Part shown: positions 43,595 through 54,983 of the stretch, one piece after another
How positions within the stretch are numbered: the first letter of the stretch is position 1
How the letters are laid out: every line of letters begins with the position of its first letter
DNA from: an uncultured Bacteroidales bacterium
GTDB lineage: Bacteria; Bacteroidota; Bacteroidia; Bacteroidales; Muribaculaceae
Assembly: GCA_902792435.1 (NCBI GenBank)
Contig: CADAZN010000002.1
Location: 1-64,000, forward strand
DNA length: 64,000 nucleotides
Direction: 5' to 3'
Notes under the pieces: generated by a model
Database searches by the model: none
What the model was told of the DNA's origin: nothing
Seen by the model: the letters and a program-made list of their open reading frames with translations, nothing else
Program-made: the position numbers and the translations under genes

Positions 43595-45994
43595 TTATTT
43601 CTTTTTTTTCTTTTGACCACGGTCATTGCCATAGCCATATCCGTAGCCATAACGACGATATCCATACCCATTTGACTCCTCGGTAGTGCCATTGAGCAAG
43701 AGTACCATATTGTTGAAGCGCTTCTCGGTATAATATTTCTCTACTTCAGGAAGCATATGGCGATCAAGCAAACCAGAACGAAGGACATAAATAGTAACAT
43801 CTGCCAAATTGTTGATAATAGAAGCATCAGCAACAATGTCGATTGGTGGACAGTCAATCACAATGATATCATAAATGTCACGCATGTTCTTGAGCATTGA
43901 CGATAGTCTCTCGCTAAACAGTAACTCAGTGGGGTTAGGAGGAATTGTACCAACAGGTAAAACATCGAGATTCTTGTGAATGCGCTCTTTTACCATCACA
44001 TCCTCGACCTTATCGTACTGACCATTGAGATAATCTGATATACCACGCTGGGGAGAATCAACAAAGGTTGACATTGACGCTTTTCGCAAGTCAAGATCAA
44101 TTAAAAGCGTTTTCTTACCCTTAATGGCAAAACTTGTTGCTAAGTTGGTCGAAATAAATGTCTTTCCAGAACCAACATTCGAAGAAGTAAGCATTACAAC
44201 CCTTTGATCTTTACCAAGCACAAACTCCAAATTGGTTCTAACAACACGGAACGCCTCATTGATATTATTGCCATTTTTCTCCTGAACAACAATTTCACGA
44301 ACCTCCTTTCGACGGTTGAATAAAGCCAACAAACCTTTGTGTTTACGATAAGATAATGGAATTTCACCAATAAAGGGCAGACTAAGATCCTCAATGTCTT
44401 TGCGACCTTTAACCTTGGTATTTAAATTATTAACAATAAACAAGATTATCATTGGTATCAAAAGACCAAGAACCATAGAAACAATTAAAACATTTATCTT
44501 GACTGGCGATGTTGGATATCGTGAGCCCGAAGGAGGATTGAGCAATTTAGTATTATAAGCTGTATAAGCCTTAGATAATTGATTTTCTTCACGTTTTTGA
44601 AGCAAGAAAAGATACAATTGCTCTTTTACTTTCTGCTGGCGTTCTACACTTAATAGATCTTTCTCCAAGCCAGGACTCGAAGCAATTTTCTCGGTTGTAA
44701 CTGCTTTCGACGACTCCAAAGCATGTTTGCGATCGTTTAGAGTTGATACAACAGTATTAAGTGAAGTGACAATCGATGAACGAGTGGCATTAAGTTGCTC
44801 ATCAAGGTCTTGTACTAAAGGATTGTTAACTCCGCTATTTTCCAAAAGACTATTTCGTTGAAGAACCTTCTCATTATACTCCTTGATTTGAGCCGAGACA
44901 GCATTGTTATCAATTCCAGAGTTGGCAGGCAAAACCTCATATTTTTTTCCAGCCAATTGGGACTTTATAAGGTTTGCCATGTAAATTTGATTATCAAGTT
45001 CAAGCAACTGTGCACTGGTATTCTCAACTTTGCTAAGGTTAATTTGGGTTGCCACACCTAAATCGGGAGCTGCACTGGCTTGTTTTTGTTGCGCAATATT
45101 AGCATCCACATTGCCTAATTGACTTTCTATCGTTCTCAACTCCTCATCAATGAATTTGCTTGTACTTATAGCTTGTTTGTTTATATCTTCAACCCAACGA
45201 CTATTGTACACTTCAAAGAGTTTATTCAATAAATCAGTAGCACGCTCAGAAGAAACATCATTTATCGAGACGTCAACAACTGAAGCGCGTTCTTGACTAA
45301 GGTCAACATCCAATTTGCTAGCATAATGTTCCGCAACATCCGATAGACGATTCTTCTTAACACGTATTGGTGTTTCAAATTTTCCAACATATTTATTTGT
45401 TGGAGTGACTAGAATTTGTCCTATTGGAGTTTTAACAACTTTTCCCAGAGTTCCTTTTACAACTTTTTTAGAAGGAACATCCATGTCAGCATCTAAAAAA
45501 TCTGTCAACTCAATAGTATTATCACTATTCACCATCATTGTAAATGATGCCCATTCGTCAGGATCTATATTGGGTAGCGAAACTATTAATGGTAAATTCT
45601 TCCCATATAAAGTGATGTCATGGAACTTTCCATCAGTCTTATAATCAATATCAAGATGCAAGTCTCTCACTACATCTTCCATATAAGAAGGAGATTTGAG
45701 AGTAATCATCTCGTTATATAGATTCGTCTTACTAGTACCAAATCCCATATCTGAAAATTGACTGAATTCATTAGATAAGGATCGGCTCTTGTCATCATCT
45801 TTAATTAAAACCGACATCTTACGAGTGTAAGAAGGTGTTGTCACCATCAAATAAAGTATAGCCAATCCAAAAGCAACAGCCAGAGAAAGAGCAAACCAAT
45901 ACCAACGTGATAAGCAAAGGTATAGCCACTCCTGAATTTTCTCGAAATCCTCGTTTTTGGTGGTTGGGTACTGTTTAGGAGTTTCTTCTGCCAT
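43595..45994 (-). CDS. Wzc-type polysaccharide co-polymerase and tyrosine autokinase
   Basis: An inner-membrane protein of 799 residues. It has an N-terminal Wzz domain with a first membrane helix near residues 33-53, a long periplasmic coiled-coil part (about 200-480), and a second helix near 500-522. The cytoplasmic BY-kinase domain has Walker A SSNVGSGKT (GSGKT at 608-612), Walker A' LLIDLDLRKAS and Walker B IIVIDCPP near 710. The C-terminal tail has six Tyr (777, 779, 782, 784, 786, 788) in a Gly-Tyr-Arg repeat, the cluster that is autophosphorylated to control chain length and assembly with Wza. It sits eight bases after the wza gene. It is a normal fused Gram-negative form. Confidence 0.95.
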   Translation of the reverse strand: MAEETPKQYPTTKNEDFEKIQEWLYLCLSRWYWFALSLAVAFGLAILYLMVTTPSYTRKMSVLIKDDDKSRSLSNEFSQFSDMGFGTSKTNLYNEMITLKSPSYMEDVVRDLHLDIDYKTDGKFHDITLYGKNLPLIVSLPNIDPDEWASFTMMVNSDNTIELTDFLDADMDVPSKKVVKGTLGKVVKTPIGQILVTPTNKYVGKFETPIRVKKNRLSDVAEHYASKLDVDLSQERASVVDVSINDVSSERATDLLNKLFEVYNSRWVEDINKQAISTSKFIDEELRTIESQLGNVDANIAQQKQASAAPDLGVATQINLSKVENTSAQLLELDNQIYMANLIKSQLAGKKYEVLPANSGIDNNAVSAQIKEYNEKVLQRNSLLENSGVNNPLVQDLDEQLNATRSSIVTSLNTVVSTLNDRKHALESSKAVTTEKIASSPGLEKDLLSVERQQKVKEQLYLFLLQKREENQLSKAYTAYNTKLLNPPSGSRYPTSPVKINVLIVSMVLGLLIPMIILFIVNNLNTKVKGRKDIEDLSLPFIGEIPLSYRKHKGLLALFNRRKEVREIVVQEKNGNNINEAFRVVRTNLEFVLGKDQRVVMLTSSNVGSGKTFISTNLATSFAIKGKKTLLIDLDLRKASMSTFVDSPQRGISDYLNGQYDKVEDVMVKERIHKNLDVLPVGTIPPNPTELLFSERLSSMLKNMRDIYDIIVIDCPPIDIVADASIINNLADVTIYVLRSGLLDRHMLPEVEKYYTEKRFNNMVLLLNGTTEESNGYGYRRYGYGYGYGNDRGQKKKKK

Positions 45995-46002
45995 TTTGTT
46001 AA

Positions 46003-46797
46003 TTATTTAAAGATAAGAACAGATACCGATGTGAGCAATGATGCGAGTGAAATCCACAATGTGGGCTGTAAGAACGCATTGCCAGCTGCTGTTGCCTCAC
46101 GGGCTTTCTTCTCATTGGGTTCAACATAAATCATATCGCCTTGTTTCAAATAATATACTGGCGAACTATATAAGCTCTGAATATTAGTGAGATCAACACG
46201 ATAAGCCATCTGCTTGCCATCTTCCTCACGCATGACAAGGACGTTGTCACGCTTACCATTGATGGTAAGATCACCTGCACGGCTTAGAGCGTCAATCAAT
46301 GTAGTCTTATCATGGTCCATCAAGAATCGACCGGGAGCATTCACCTCACCCATAACCGAGAAGAACAAATCCAAGAAATCCACAGTAACTATTGGATCCT
46401 TGAGCATTTGACGACTTATGAGTTCGTGTTTTATATACGAAGCCACCTCACTGCGTGTTTTGCCGCTTATGTTAAGCTTGCCTAATACAGGAAAATCTAT
46501 ACACCCTGTCTCGTCAACAGTATAGCTAGCAACTTGGGTGGTTGAAAGGTTGGCATCTGATTGAGAGGTTTTGTATCGTCCCACTATCTGAAGATTAAAC
46601 AGATAAGCTAGACCAGGGTCCTTGCTACCAACAAGGATTGACAATTTATCACCAGGCTCAACAGTAACAAGTTTGGGGGCCGATAATTGTTGGACTTGCC
46701 CAGATTGCACATCCTGAAAATAGCCCAACTTGGGTGCATCACAAGACGACACTATTATCGTCAAACACACCAAAATTAATAGATTTCTAAATTTCAT
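46003..46797 (-). CDS. Wza-type polysaccharide export lipoprotein
   Basis: A protein of 264 residues with a lipoprotein signal ending in VSSC (Cys19), a poly-export domain (VEPGDKLSILVGSKDP onward), an SLBB domain with VMGEVNAPGRFLMD and RDNVLVMREE, and a C-terminal hydrophobic helix for the outer-membrane pore. It is the first gene of the minus-strand polysaccharide operon and pairs with the Wzc kinase at 43595-45994. Distant paralogue of the protein at 20165-20971. Confidence 0.94.
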   Translation of the reverse strand: MKFRNLLILVCLTIIVSSCDAPKLGYFQDVQSGQVQQLSAPKLVTVEPGDKLSILVGSKDPGLAYLFNLQIVGRYKTSQSDANLSTTQVASYTVDETGCIDFPVLGKLNISGKTRSEVASYIKHELISRQMLKDPIVTVDFLDLFFSVMGEVNAPGRFLMDHDKTTLIDALSRAGDLTINGKRDNVLVMREEDGKQMAYRVDLTNIQSLYSSPVYYLKQGDMIYVEPNEKKAREATAAGNAFLQPTLWISLASLLTSVSVLIFK

Positions 46798-46990
46798 GAT
46801 AAATATTCTTATTTGTTATAATTTATTTCTTGTTTTATATTGAAAATTCAATAAATATTATCAAAAAGACAATAATTTAGGACATCAAATGCAGCTTAAA
46901 TAACTGACATTCAATGAAATTAGAATATAAACACATTTTTTTGTAAAGAAATTAACCCTTGATATGAGCCAAATTCTCACTTTTAGCCCA

Positions 46991-47021
46991 CAAAACTACT
47001 AATAATTTTCAATATGTGCAA
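46991..47021 (-). promoter_or_regulatory. Candidate promoter of the polysaccharide operon
   Basis: On the minus strand TTG (47019-47021) and TAGTTTTG (46991-46998) are spaced by 20 bases. The box lies 193 bases before the wza ATG, so the operon would have an unusually long leader. Confidence 0.45.
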
Positions 47022-47071
47022 TTTTTATAAATCAATTTTATTATAATTATAATAAATATCATTATATAAAG

Positions 47072-47117
47072 CACAAAATAAATAGTGAGCTATGCATCAC
47101 ATAGGAGCATAACCCAC
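47072..47117 (-). terminator. Terminator of groES-groEL
   Basis: On the minus strand an 11-bp stem with two wobble pairs (GTGGGTTATGC / GCATAGCTCAC) is followed by TATTTATTTT, shortly after the groEL stop. Confidence 0.65.
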
Positions 47118-47142
47118 TAGATATTTTTAACACTAATGATTT

Positions 47143-48789
<1,647 letters not shown>

Positions 48790-48797
48790 TTAATAAA

Positions 48798-49073
48798 TTA
48801 TTCTTCAACAATTGCCAAAATGTCACTCTGACGCATCATCAACAGTTTTGCGCCATCTACCTCAATCTCAGTACCGGCATACTTGCCATAAAGCACGGTA
48901 TCACCGGCTTTTACTACCATTTCTTCGTCTTTGGTGCCATGACCAACGGCTTTAACAATACCTTTCAAAGGTTTCTCTTTTGCGCTATCGGGGATAATAA
49001 TACCGCCAGCGGTAACTTCTTCGGCTTTTGCAGGTTCAATGAGAACTCTGTCACTTAATGGTTTAATAGTCAT
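48798..49073 (-). CDS. groES: Co-chaperonin GroES
   Basis: The 10-kDa lid of the chaperonin, 91 residues. Typical sequence: [22 protein letters not shown] with the mobile loop [13 protein letters not shown], then [20 protein letters not shown] and ILAIVEE at the end. First gene of groESL. The upstream region has a palindromic GCAC-ATTTT-GTGC element near 49143 but no clear -7 box on the minus strand, so its promoter is uncertain. I saw no CIRCE-type repeat. Confidence 0.97.
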   Translation of the reverse strand: MTIKPLSDRVLIEPAKAEEVTAGGIIIPDSAKEKPLKGIVKAVGHGTKDEEMVVKAGDTVLYGKYAGTEIEVDGAKLLMMRQSDILAIVEE

Positions 49074-49226
49074 TTTATTATAAATTTATTGTTAATATAG
49101 TATTTGCAATATTTTAGCGTTTACAACACCACTACCCTATTATGCACATTTTGTGCCAAAAACACACTTTTTGACCATAGCGACATTTTGTCACAATTTT
49201 TATTCACATATTTAAATAAAATAATG

Positions 49227-49234
49227 TATCTTTG
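49227..49234 (+). promoter_or_regulatory. -7 promoter box of the MFS pair
   Basis: TATCTTTG followed by C, 56 bases before the ATG at 49291. No clear -33 box. Confidence 0.45.
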
Positions 49235-49290
49235 CACTCGATTTTTAGAATTTACACAACATAAACATTATAAAACTAATAACAATCAGT

Positions 49291-50934
49291 ATGACACAAA
49301 CTATTAAAAAGACTCTGCGCGATTCAGCTGCTATGCGCTGGACCGCTCTGTTGCTGCTGGCTCTTGCCATGTTCTGCAGCTACATCTTCATGGACATCCT
49401 GTCCCCTATTAAAGACTTGATGCAAGAGACTCGCGGATGGGATTCTACGGCTTTTGGTACCATGCAAGGTTCCGAAACTTTCCTTAACGTATTCATTTTC
49501 TTCCTCATCTTTGCAGGTATTATCCTCGACAAGATGGGTGTTCGTTTCACTGCCGTACTCTCAGGCATTGTAATGCTCATTGGCGCAATCATCAAATGGT
49601 ATGCTGTTGCCGACGCGTTCAAGGGTAGCGGTCTTGAGACTTGGTTCACCAACAATCTCAACTACATCCCCGGCTTCGACGAGTTGGGCGTATCACCGTT
49701 CTACAAAGGAATGCCCGCCAGCGCAAAAGTTGCTGCTGTTGGCTTCATGATCTTTGGTTGTGGTGTTGAGATGGCTGGTATCACCGTTAGCCGTGGTATT
49801 GTTAAGTGGTTCAAAGGCCGTGAGATGGCACTTGCAATGGGTTCTGAGATGGCACTTGCCCGTCTGGGCGTGGCCACCTGTATGATTTTCTCGCCCATGT
49901 TTGCAAAACTTGGCGGCAGCGTCGACGTTTCTCGTTCGGTAGCATTTGGTGTTGTCCTCTTGATGATTGCTCTCATCATGTTCATTGTTTACTTCTTTAT
50001 GGACAAGAAACTTGATGCACAAACAGGCGAGGCCGAGGAGAAAGACGATCCATTCAAAATCAGCGACATTGGCAAGATTTTATCAAGTGGAGGTTTCTGG
50101 CTGGTAGCACTTCTGTGTGTACTTTACTACTCAGCAATCTTCCCATTCCAGAAATATGCAGTTAACATGCTCCAGTGTAACCTTACACTCACTGAGCCTG
50201 CAGCCGATTCGTTCTGGGCAAGTCCAACTGTGACTATAGTACAGTATGTCATCATGCTTATTGTTGCAGCTGCTGGTTTTGCAAGCAACTTCATGAAGCA
50301 GAAAGGAGCCAAATATGGATTACTGGCAGTGTCAATCATTGCTCTAGTTGTTTACTGCTACATGGGCTACATGCGTCAGAGTGCCGAGGCAATCTTCGCA
50401 GTATTCCCACTGCTTGCTGTGCTCATCACTCCAATCCTAGGCAACTATGTTGACCACAAGGGTAAAGCTGCCTCAATGCTGGTTCTTGGTTCGCTCCTGC
50501 TCATTGCTTGCCACCTCACATTCGCATTTGTTCTTCCAATGTTCAAGGGCAACGATATAGGCGGAATAATTATTGCTTATCTCACCATTCTTGTGCTTGG
50601 TTCTTCGTTCTCGTTGGTTCCTGCATCTCTTTGGCCCAGCGTTCCAAAGTTGGTTGACCAAAAGATTATCGGTTCAGCTTACGCTCTGATTTTCTGGATT
50701 CAGAACATTGGTTTGTGGCTGTTCCCATTGCTCATTGGTAAAGTTCTCGACAAGACTAACGAGGGTGTTACCGATCCAACTAAACTCGACTACACCTGGC
50801 CACTCATCATGCTTGCCTGCCTTGGTATCGCAGCACTCCTCCTTGGTTTGCTTCTCAAGGTAGTAGATAAGAAGAATGGCCTCGGTCTTGAGGAACCCAA
50901 CATCAAGCCTGAGGAAAAACCAGCTGAAGCATAA
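49291..50934 (+). CDS. MFS transporter, copy 1
   Basis: A protein of 547 residues with 12 or more membrane helices. The MFS loop motif between helices 2 and 3 reads GIILDKMGVRFTAVLSG, and EMALARLGVATCMIFSP lies in the first half. A cytoplasmic mid-loop (AQTGEAEEKDDPFKISDIG) divides the two halves, as is usual. Residues 105-150 form an extra loop before helix 4. The substrate is unknown. It is followed 72 bases later by a paralogue with the same layout (51007-52386), separated by a hairpin terminator. The product is a close relative of the oxalate/formate-type MFS proteins in general look, which is only suggestive. Confidence 0.88.
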   Translation: MTQTIKKTLRDSAAMRWTALLLLALAMFCSYIFMDILSPIKDLMQETRGWDSTAFGTMQGSETFLNVFIFFLIFAGIILDKMGVRFTAVLSGIVMLIGAIIKWYAVADAFKGSGLETWFTNNLNYIPGFDELGVSPFYKGMPASAKVAAVGFMIFGCGVEMAGITVSRGIVKWFKGREMALAMGSEMALARLGVATCMIFSPMFAKLGGSVDVSRSVAFGVVLLMIALIMFIVYFFMDKKLDAQTGEAEEKDDPFKISDIGKILSSGGFWLVALLCVLYYSAIFPFQKYAVNMLQCNLTLTEPAADSFWASPTVTIVQYVIMLIVAAAGFASNFMKQKGAKYGLLAVSIIALVVYCYMGYMRQSAEAIFAVFPLLAVLITPILGNYVDHKGKAASMLVLGSLLLIACHLTFAFVLPMFKGNDIGGIIIAYLTILVLGSSFSLVPASLWPSVPKLVDQKIIGSAYALIFWIQNIGLWLFPLLIGKVLDKTNEGVTDPTKLDYTWPLIMLACLGIAALLLGLLLKVVDKKNGLGLEEPNIKPEEKPAEA

Positions 50935-50957
50935 TTCTAAATTATTTTTAAGTATTA

Positions 50958-50996
50958 TCAGGGCGTGTGATGCTCAGGCTTACACGCTCTGATTTT
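50958..50996 (+). terminator. Terminator/attenuator between the two MFS genes
   Basis: TCAG-GCGTGT pairs with ACACGC-CTGA (one mismatch) around a 13-base loop and is followed by six T. The next ATG is about 10 bases later, so it may act as an intercistronic attenuator rather than a full stop. Confidence 0.75.
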
Positions 50997-51006
50997 TTGA
51001 ATACAT

Positions 51007-52386
51007 ATGACAAAAGTAGCACAAAAAATAAACAACTCCCCTGCACTGCGCTGGGCCGTACTTGGTCTTGTGTCGGTGACCATGATGATGGGATATGTTG
51101 TGGCGAAGCAGATGTCTCCGTTGCAATACTTCCTTGAACTATCCACAGGTGAAGGTGGTCTTGGATGGACAAGCGGAGAGTTTGGTATTCTCGCAGGCTC
51201 ACGTGGATTCTTCAACGTATTCCTGCTAATGCTCTTTGTGGGAGGCATCATTCTCGACAAGACTGGAGTACGCTTTGCTGGTATACTATCATGTGTACTC
51301 ATGCTTGGAGGCACTGCTATCGATTACTATGCTATCGCTTTCATGGATCCTTCTCACATAGTTAATATCAATTTGCAGTGGCTGGGCTATAGCGACCCTT
51401 CTATCAAGCTTCAAGTGCTTGCTGCAGCATTAGGCTTCGCCACTTTTGGCATTGGTTATGAATTATGTGGTATTACGGTGTCAAAAGTTGTAGTCAAGTG
51501 GTTTACAGGCAAGGAGATGGCACTGGCAATGGGTATCCAAGTTGCTTTAGCACGGCTTGGAACTGGATTGGCGTTATCTGGAGCACCTAAGCTTGCTACT
51601 GATTTCTCACTTAGCACACCAATATTAGTGGGGCTATTTGCTGTAGGTGTTGGACTGATTATCTATCTGATTTACTGTTCCATGGACCGAAAAGCCGACA
51701 TCAAAACTAACGAGGCAGCAAGTGATGATGAAGAGAAATTTCATTTTAAAGATATGGGTGTGACAATGAAGAATCCTGGATTCTGGCTAATCACCATGTT
51801 GTGCCTGCTTTATTACTCTGCTCTTTACCCATTCCTCGATTTTGCCACTAAGATGATGATAGCCAAATATGGTGTCGAACCATCAATAGCAGGTAATATC
51901 CCAGCAATATTGCCTTACACATCAATTATCTTGACACCACTCTTCGGTGGCATGTATGACAAAATGGGCAAGGGAGCAACCATTATGATTATTGGTACAG
52001 CTATGCTTACATTAGTGCTAATGGTCTTTGCTCTGCCATTTAACTCCAGCGCACTTGCAATTTGCCTGATGTTAATACTCGGCATAGCATTCTCGTTGCT
52101 ACCAAGTGTACTATGGCCAGCAGTTCCCAAGATTGTACCCATGAAGCAACTAGGCACAGCCTACTCTATCATCTATTATATCCAAAACATAGGTCTTATG
52201 CTCATTCCTATAGTGATTGGCAGTGTGCTACAACGCAACACTGTGGGCGACAACGTAGACTATACCGAAGCCATGTGGATATTTACAGGAATTGGCATTG
52301 CTGCCATAATAGTTTCTGTAATGTTGTTAATAATTGATAGACGTAAAAACTACGGATTGCAAAAAGCAAATATCAGCAACAAATAA
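51007..52386 (+). CDS. MFS transporter, copy 2
   Basis: A protein of 459 residues, clearly paralogous to copy 1. Shared stretches include SPALRW/AAMRW at the start, a GEFGIL/TAFGTM segment, GGIILDKTGVRFAGILSC, WFTGKEMALAMG and FWLITMLCLLYYSALYPF in the second half. It is shorter because it lacks the extra loop of copy 1 and has a shorter C-terminus. It has no room for its own promoter after the terminator at 50958-50996, so expression probably depends on read-through from copy 1. Substrate unknown. Confidence 0.88.
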   Translation: MTKVAQKINNSPALRWAVLGLVSVTMMMGYVVAKQMSPLQYFLELSTGEGGLGWTSGEFGILAGSRGFFNVFLLMLFVGGIILDKTGVRFAGILSCVLMLGGTAIDYYAIAFMDPSHIVNINLQWLGYSDPSIKLQVLAAALGFATFGIGYELCGITVSKVVVKWFTGKEMALAMGIQVALARLGTGLALSGAPKLATDFSLSTPILVGLFAVGVGLIIYLIYCSMDRKADIKTNEAASDDEEKFHFKDMGVTMKNPGFWLITMLCLLYYSALYPFLDFATKMMIAKYGVEPSIAGNIPAILPYTSIILTPLFGGMYDKMGKGATIMIIGTAMLTLVLMVFALPFNSSALAICLMLILGIAFSLLPSVLWPAVPKIVPMKQLGTAYSIIYYIQNIGLMLIPIVIGSVLQRNTVGDNVDYTEAMWIFTGIGIAAIIVSVMLLIIDRRKNYGLQKANISNK

Positions 52387-52420
52387 CTCCTTTTGAGTGT
52401 TCTACACGCTCAATTAGTAA

Positions 52421-52457
52421 AAAACACACTATCTCGGTTGATGAGATAGTGTGTTTT
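52421..52457. terminator. Bidirectional terminator between MFS copy 2 and the Sel1 gene
   Basis: A perfect 15-bp stem, AAAACACACTATCTC with GAGATAGTGTGTTTT, around a seven-base loop, between convergent genes. Confidence 0.9.
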
Positions 52458-52478
52458 GCTTTTAACAATAGTGGATTA

Positions 52479-53048
52479 TCACTTAATTTTAGGAAGATTA
52501 TCAATTGCGGTCTCATTCCCTGCATCGGCCGACTTCTGCATCCATTCTTTTGCTTTAGCAATGTCTTTTTTGATGCCGTTGCCACCATAGTAATAACATG
52601 AAGCTATCAAATACATAGCATCACTATTGCCTTGAGCTGCAGCTTTTTCAAGCCACTTGATTGCATTCTTGTAGTCTTGCTTGCAGCCATAGCCGTTCTT
52701 GTACATTGTTCCTAACGACACCTGAGCATCAACATACCCTTTCTTGGCAGCTTTCTCAAATAGTTTGAAAGCTTGTACTTGGTTCTGAGTCACACCTTGC
52801 CCTTCTGAATAGCAAATTGCGAGGTTATGTGTGGCTTTTATGTTGCCTTTTTTGTGAGCTTGCTCAAAAAAACTGACTGCTTCTTCATAGTTTCCAGCCT
52901 CATAGCACTCATTTCCTTGACGCAACAAATCTTCAATTGCTTGACCCTTGCGATCACGTTTCTTTTTTGCCTGAGCTTGTGGAGCAAAGGCAACTGCAAT
53001 AATAGCTACAAGAGTAATTAAGCCTAAAATCTTTTTGTAATTCTTCAT
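52479..53048 (-). CDS. Secreted Sel1-repeat protein
   Basis: A protein of 189 residues. A signal peptide (LGLITLVAIIAVAFAPQAQA) is followed by a short basic linker and four Sel1-like repeats, visible as AVSFFEQAHKKGNIKATHNL, AFKLFEKAAKKGYVDAQVSL, AIKWLEKAAAQGNSDAMYLI and AKEWMQKSADAGNETAIDNL. It is a periplasmic or outer-membrane-facing protein-interaction scaffold. The start was set at MKNYKKILG so that the signal peptide begins properly; the longer frame adds nine residues. No enzymatic domain. It is followed by the shared terminator. Confidence 0.85.
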   Translation of the reverse strand: MKNYKKILGLITLVAIIAVAFAPQAQAKKKRDRKGQAIEDLLRQGNECYEAGNYEEAVSFFEQAHKKGNIKATHNLAICYSEGQGVTQNQVQAFKLFEKAAKKGYVDAQVSLGTMYKNGYGCKQDYKNAIKWLEKAAAQGNSDAMYLIASCYYYGGNGIKKDIAKAKEWMQKSADAGNETAIDNLPKIK

Positions 53049-53078
53049 AATAGTGATATTAAAGGAGTTAAACAATAA

Positions 53079-54896
53079 TTATTCTTCAGTTTCTCCACGC
53101 AACTTAGCTTGGTGTTTACGCTCTATCTCGTCTAGGATTATTTTGCGCATACGCAAGTGACCTGGAGTAATTTCCACATATTCATCGGCCTTGATATACT
53201 CGAGAGCTTCCTCTAAGCTGAACACAATAGGAGGTATAATTCGAGTTTTGTCATCTGCGCCACTAGCACGCATATTGGTGAGCTTCTTATTCTTGGTCAC
53301 GTTAACCACAAGGTCTTTCTCCTTGGTATGCTCACCAACAACTTGGCCAGCATAAACATCTTCTTGAGGGAATATAAAGAAGCGACCTCGGTCCTGAAGC
53401 TTGTCTATTGAATAGGCAAAAGCAGTACCACTCTCCATTGCAATGATAGAACCGTTAACGCGTCTTACAATTTCGCCCTTCCATGGCTCATAGCAAGAGA
53501 AACGGTGAGCCATGATTGCCTCGCCAGCACTTGCTGTTAGCACGTTGGTACGCAAGCCTATAATTCCTCGAGATGGTATTTTAAACTCCATGTGAATGCG
53601 GTCATTCTGTGTCTCCATCGAGGTCATTTCGCCCTTGCGACGAGTAACCATATCAATCATCTTACTCGAGTATTCCTCTGGCACATTAATCGTCAATGTT
53701 TCAATTGGCTCACATTTAACGCCATCAATCTCTTTGATAATCACCTGAGGCTGTCCAACTTGAAGTTCATAGCCCTCACGTCGCATTTCTTCTATAAGCA
53801 CACTCAAGTGAAGCACACCACGTCCATACACTATCCATGAGTCGTCAACCTCACTCTTCTCAACCTTTAAAGCCAAGTTCTTATCAAGCTCATGCATTAA
53901 GCGGTCATGAATGTGTCGCGAAGTAACAAACTTGCCCTCTTTGCCAAAGAATGGCGAATCATTGATAGTAAAGAGCATCGACATCGTGGGCTCATCAATG
54001 GCAATGCGAGGCAAGGGTTCTGGATTTTCAAGACAAGTAACAGTATCACCAATCTCAAAACCATCAAGGCCAATGATTGCGCATATATCGCCACATTGAA
54101 CGCTTTCAACATGTTTCTGGCCCATTCCTTCAAATACTCTCAATTCCTTGATACGCTGACGAGCTACAGTTCCATCTTTCTTGCACAGTCCCACATCCAT
54201 TCCATCGCGAAGCTCCCCACGATGTACACGTCCCACAGCGATTCGCCCTACATAAGTATTGTAATCAAGCGATGTAATCAGCATTTGTGGGTCGCCTTCA
54301 ACAATTTTAGGTGCAGGAATATGTTCAATAATTGCATCAAGAACGGCAGTGATATTGTCGGTTGGCTTTTGCCAATCTTCACTCATCCAACCATTCTTTG
54401 CACTACCAAATATTGTGGGAAAATCGAGCTGATCCTCAGTGGCATCAAGATTAAACATCAAATCAAATACTGCGTCTTGAACCTCATCAGGACGGCAGTT
54501 GGGCTTGTCAACCTTGTTAATTACCACTATAGGCTTGAGACCTATCTGAATTGCTTTTTGTAGAACAAAACGAGTTTGAGGCATTGGACCCTCAAATGCA
54601 TCAACTAGCAACAAGCATCCGTCGGCCATATTGAGCACACGCTCTACTTCTCCTCCAAAGTCGCTATGCCCCGGGGTATCAATAATATTGATTTTATAAT
54701 CCTTATAATTGATTGATACGTTTTTCGAAAGGATTGTGATTCCACGCTCACGTTCCAGGTCATTACTGTCAAGGATCTGCGTACCCACAACTTGGTTGTC
54801 TCTGAAGAGGTTTCCTGCTGCGAGCATCTTATCAACAAGTGTGGTCTTGCCGTGGTCCACATGAGCTATTATAGCAACGTTTCTAATATTTTGCAT
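53079..54896 (-). CDS. typA: Translational GTPase TypA/BipA
   Basis: A ribosome-binding GTPase of 605 residues. G-domain motifs: [15 protein letters not shown] (G1), RERGITI (G2), [14 protein letters not shown] (G3) and VINKVDKP (G4). EF-G-like domains II, III and V and the BipA-specific C-terminal region follow, with VAYSI-like [15 protein letters not shown] and [18 protein letters not shown]. It assists 50S assembly and stress adaptation. Length is the family norm. A -7 box TAACTTTG on the minus strand at 54932-54939 lies 35 bases upstream. Confidence 0.97.
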   Translation of the reverse strand: MQNIRNVAIIAHVDHGKTTLVDKMLAAGNLFRDNQVVGTQILDSNDLERERGITILSKNVSINYKDYKINIIDTPGHSDFGGEVERVLNMADGCLLLVDAFEGPMPQTRFVLQKAIQIGLKPIVVINKVDKPNCRPDEVQDAVFDLMFNLDATEDQLDFPTIFGSAKNGWMSEDWQKPTDNITAVLDAIIEHIPAPKIVEGDPQMLITSLDYNTYVGRIAVGRVHRGELRDGMDVGLCKKDGTVARQRIKELRVFEGMGQKHVESVQCGDICAIIGLDGFEIGDTVTCLENPEPLPRIAIDEPTMSMLFTINDSPFFGKEGKFVTSRHIHDRLMHELDKNLALKVEKSEVDDSWIVYGRGVLHLSVLIEEMRREGYELQVGQPQVIIKEIDGVKCEPIETLTINVPEEYSSKMIDMVTRRKGEMTSMETQNDRIHMEFKIPSRGIIGLRTNVLTASAGEAIMAHRFSCYEPWKGEIVRRVNGSIIAMESGTAFAYSIDKLQDRGRFFIFPQEDVYAGQVVGEHTKEKDLVVNVTKNKKLTNMRASGADDKTRIIPPIVFSLEEALEYIKADEYVEITPGHLRMRKIILDEIERKHQAKLRGETEE

Positions 54897-54931
54897 ATTC
54901 TTTAATTACCTTATATGTCTGTTTCAACTTG

Positions 54932-54939
54932 CAAAGTTA
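54932..54939 (-). promoter_or_regulatory. -7 promoter box of typA
   Basis: On the minus strand this reads TAACTTTG followed by C, 35 bases before the typA ATG. Confidence 0.45.
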
Positions 54940-54983
54940 GGAATTTCTTTGCAATTACTATATTTTTTGGCAATAAAAAGTGA

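Larger units (their letters stand above)
46798..47142. other. 345-base intergenic region between wza and groEL
   Basis: A strongly AT-rich region. It holds the groESL terminator (47072-47117) and the candidate wza promoter (46991-47021). The 190 bases between that promoter and wza look like an untranslated leader. I found no inverted repeats of the kind that flank invertible capsule promoters, no UpxY-type gene and no coding frame. Confidence 0.6.

Noticed and set aside
46798..47142. Invertible capsule promoter as in Bacteroides fragilis
   Set aside because: I searched for flanking inverted repeats around the candidate promoter and found none. No invertase or UpxY/UpxZ gene is nearby.
51007..52386. 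Second MFS gene as a decayed duplicate
   Set aside because: The frame is intact with all helices and the loop motifs. The shorter length is due to a missing loop and tail, not to a break.
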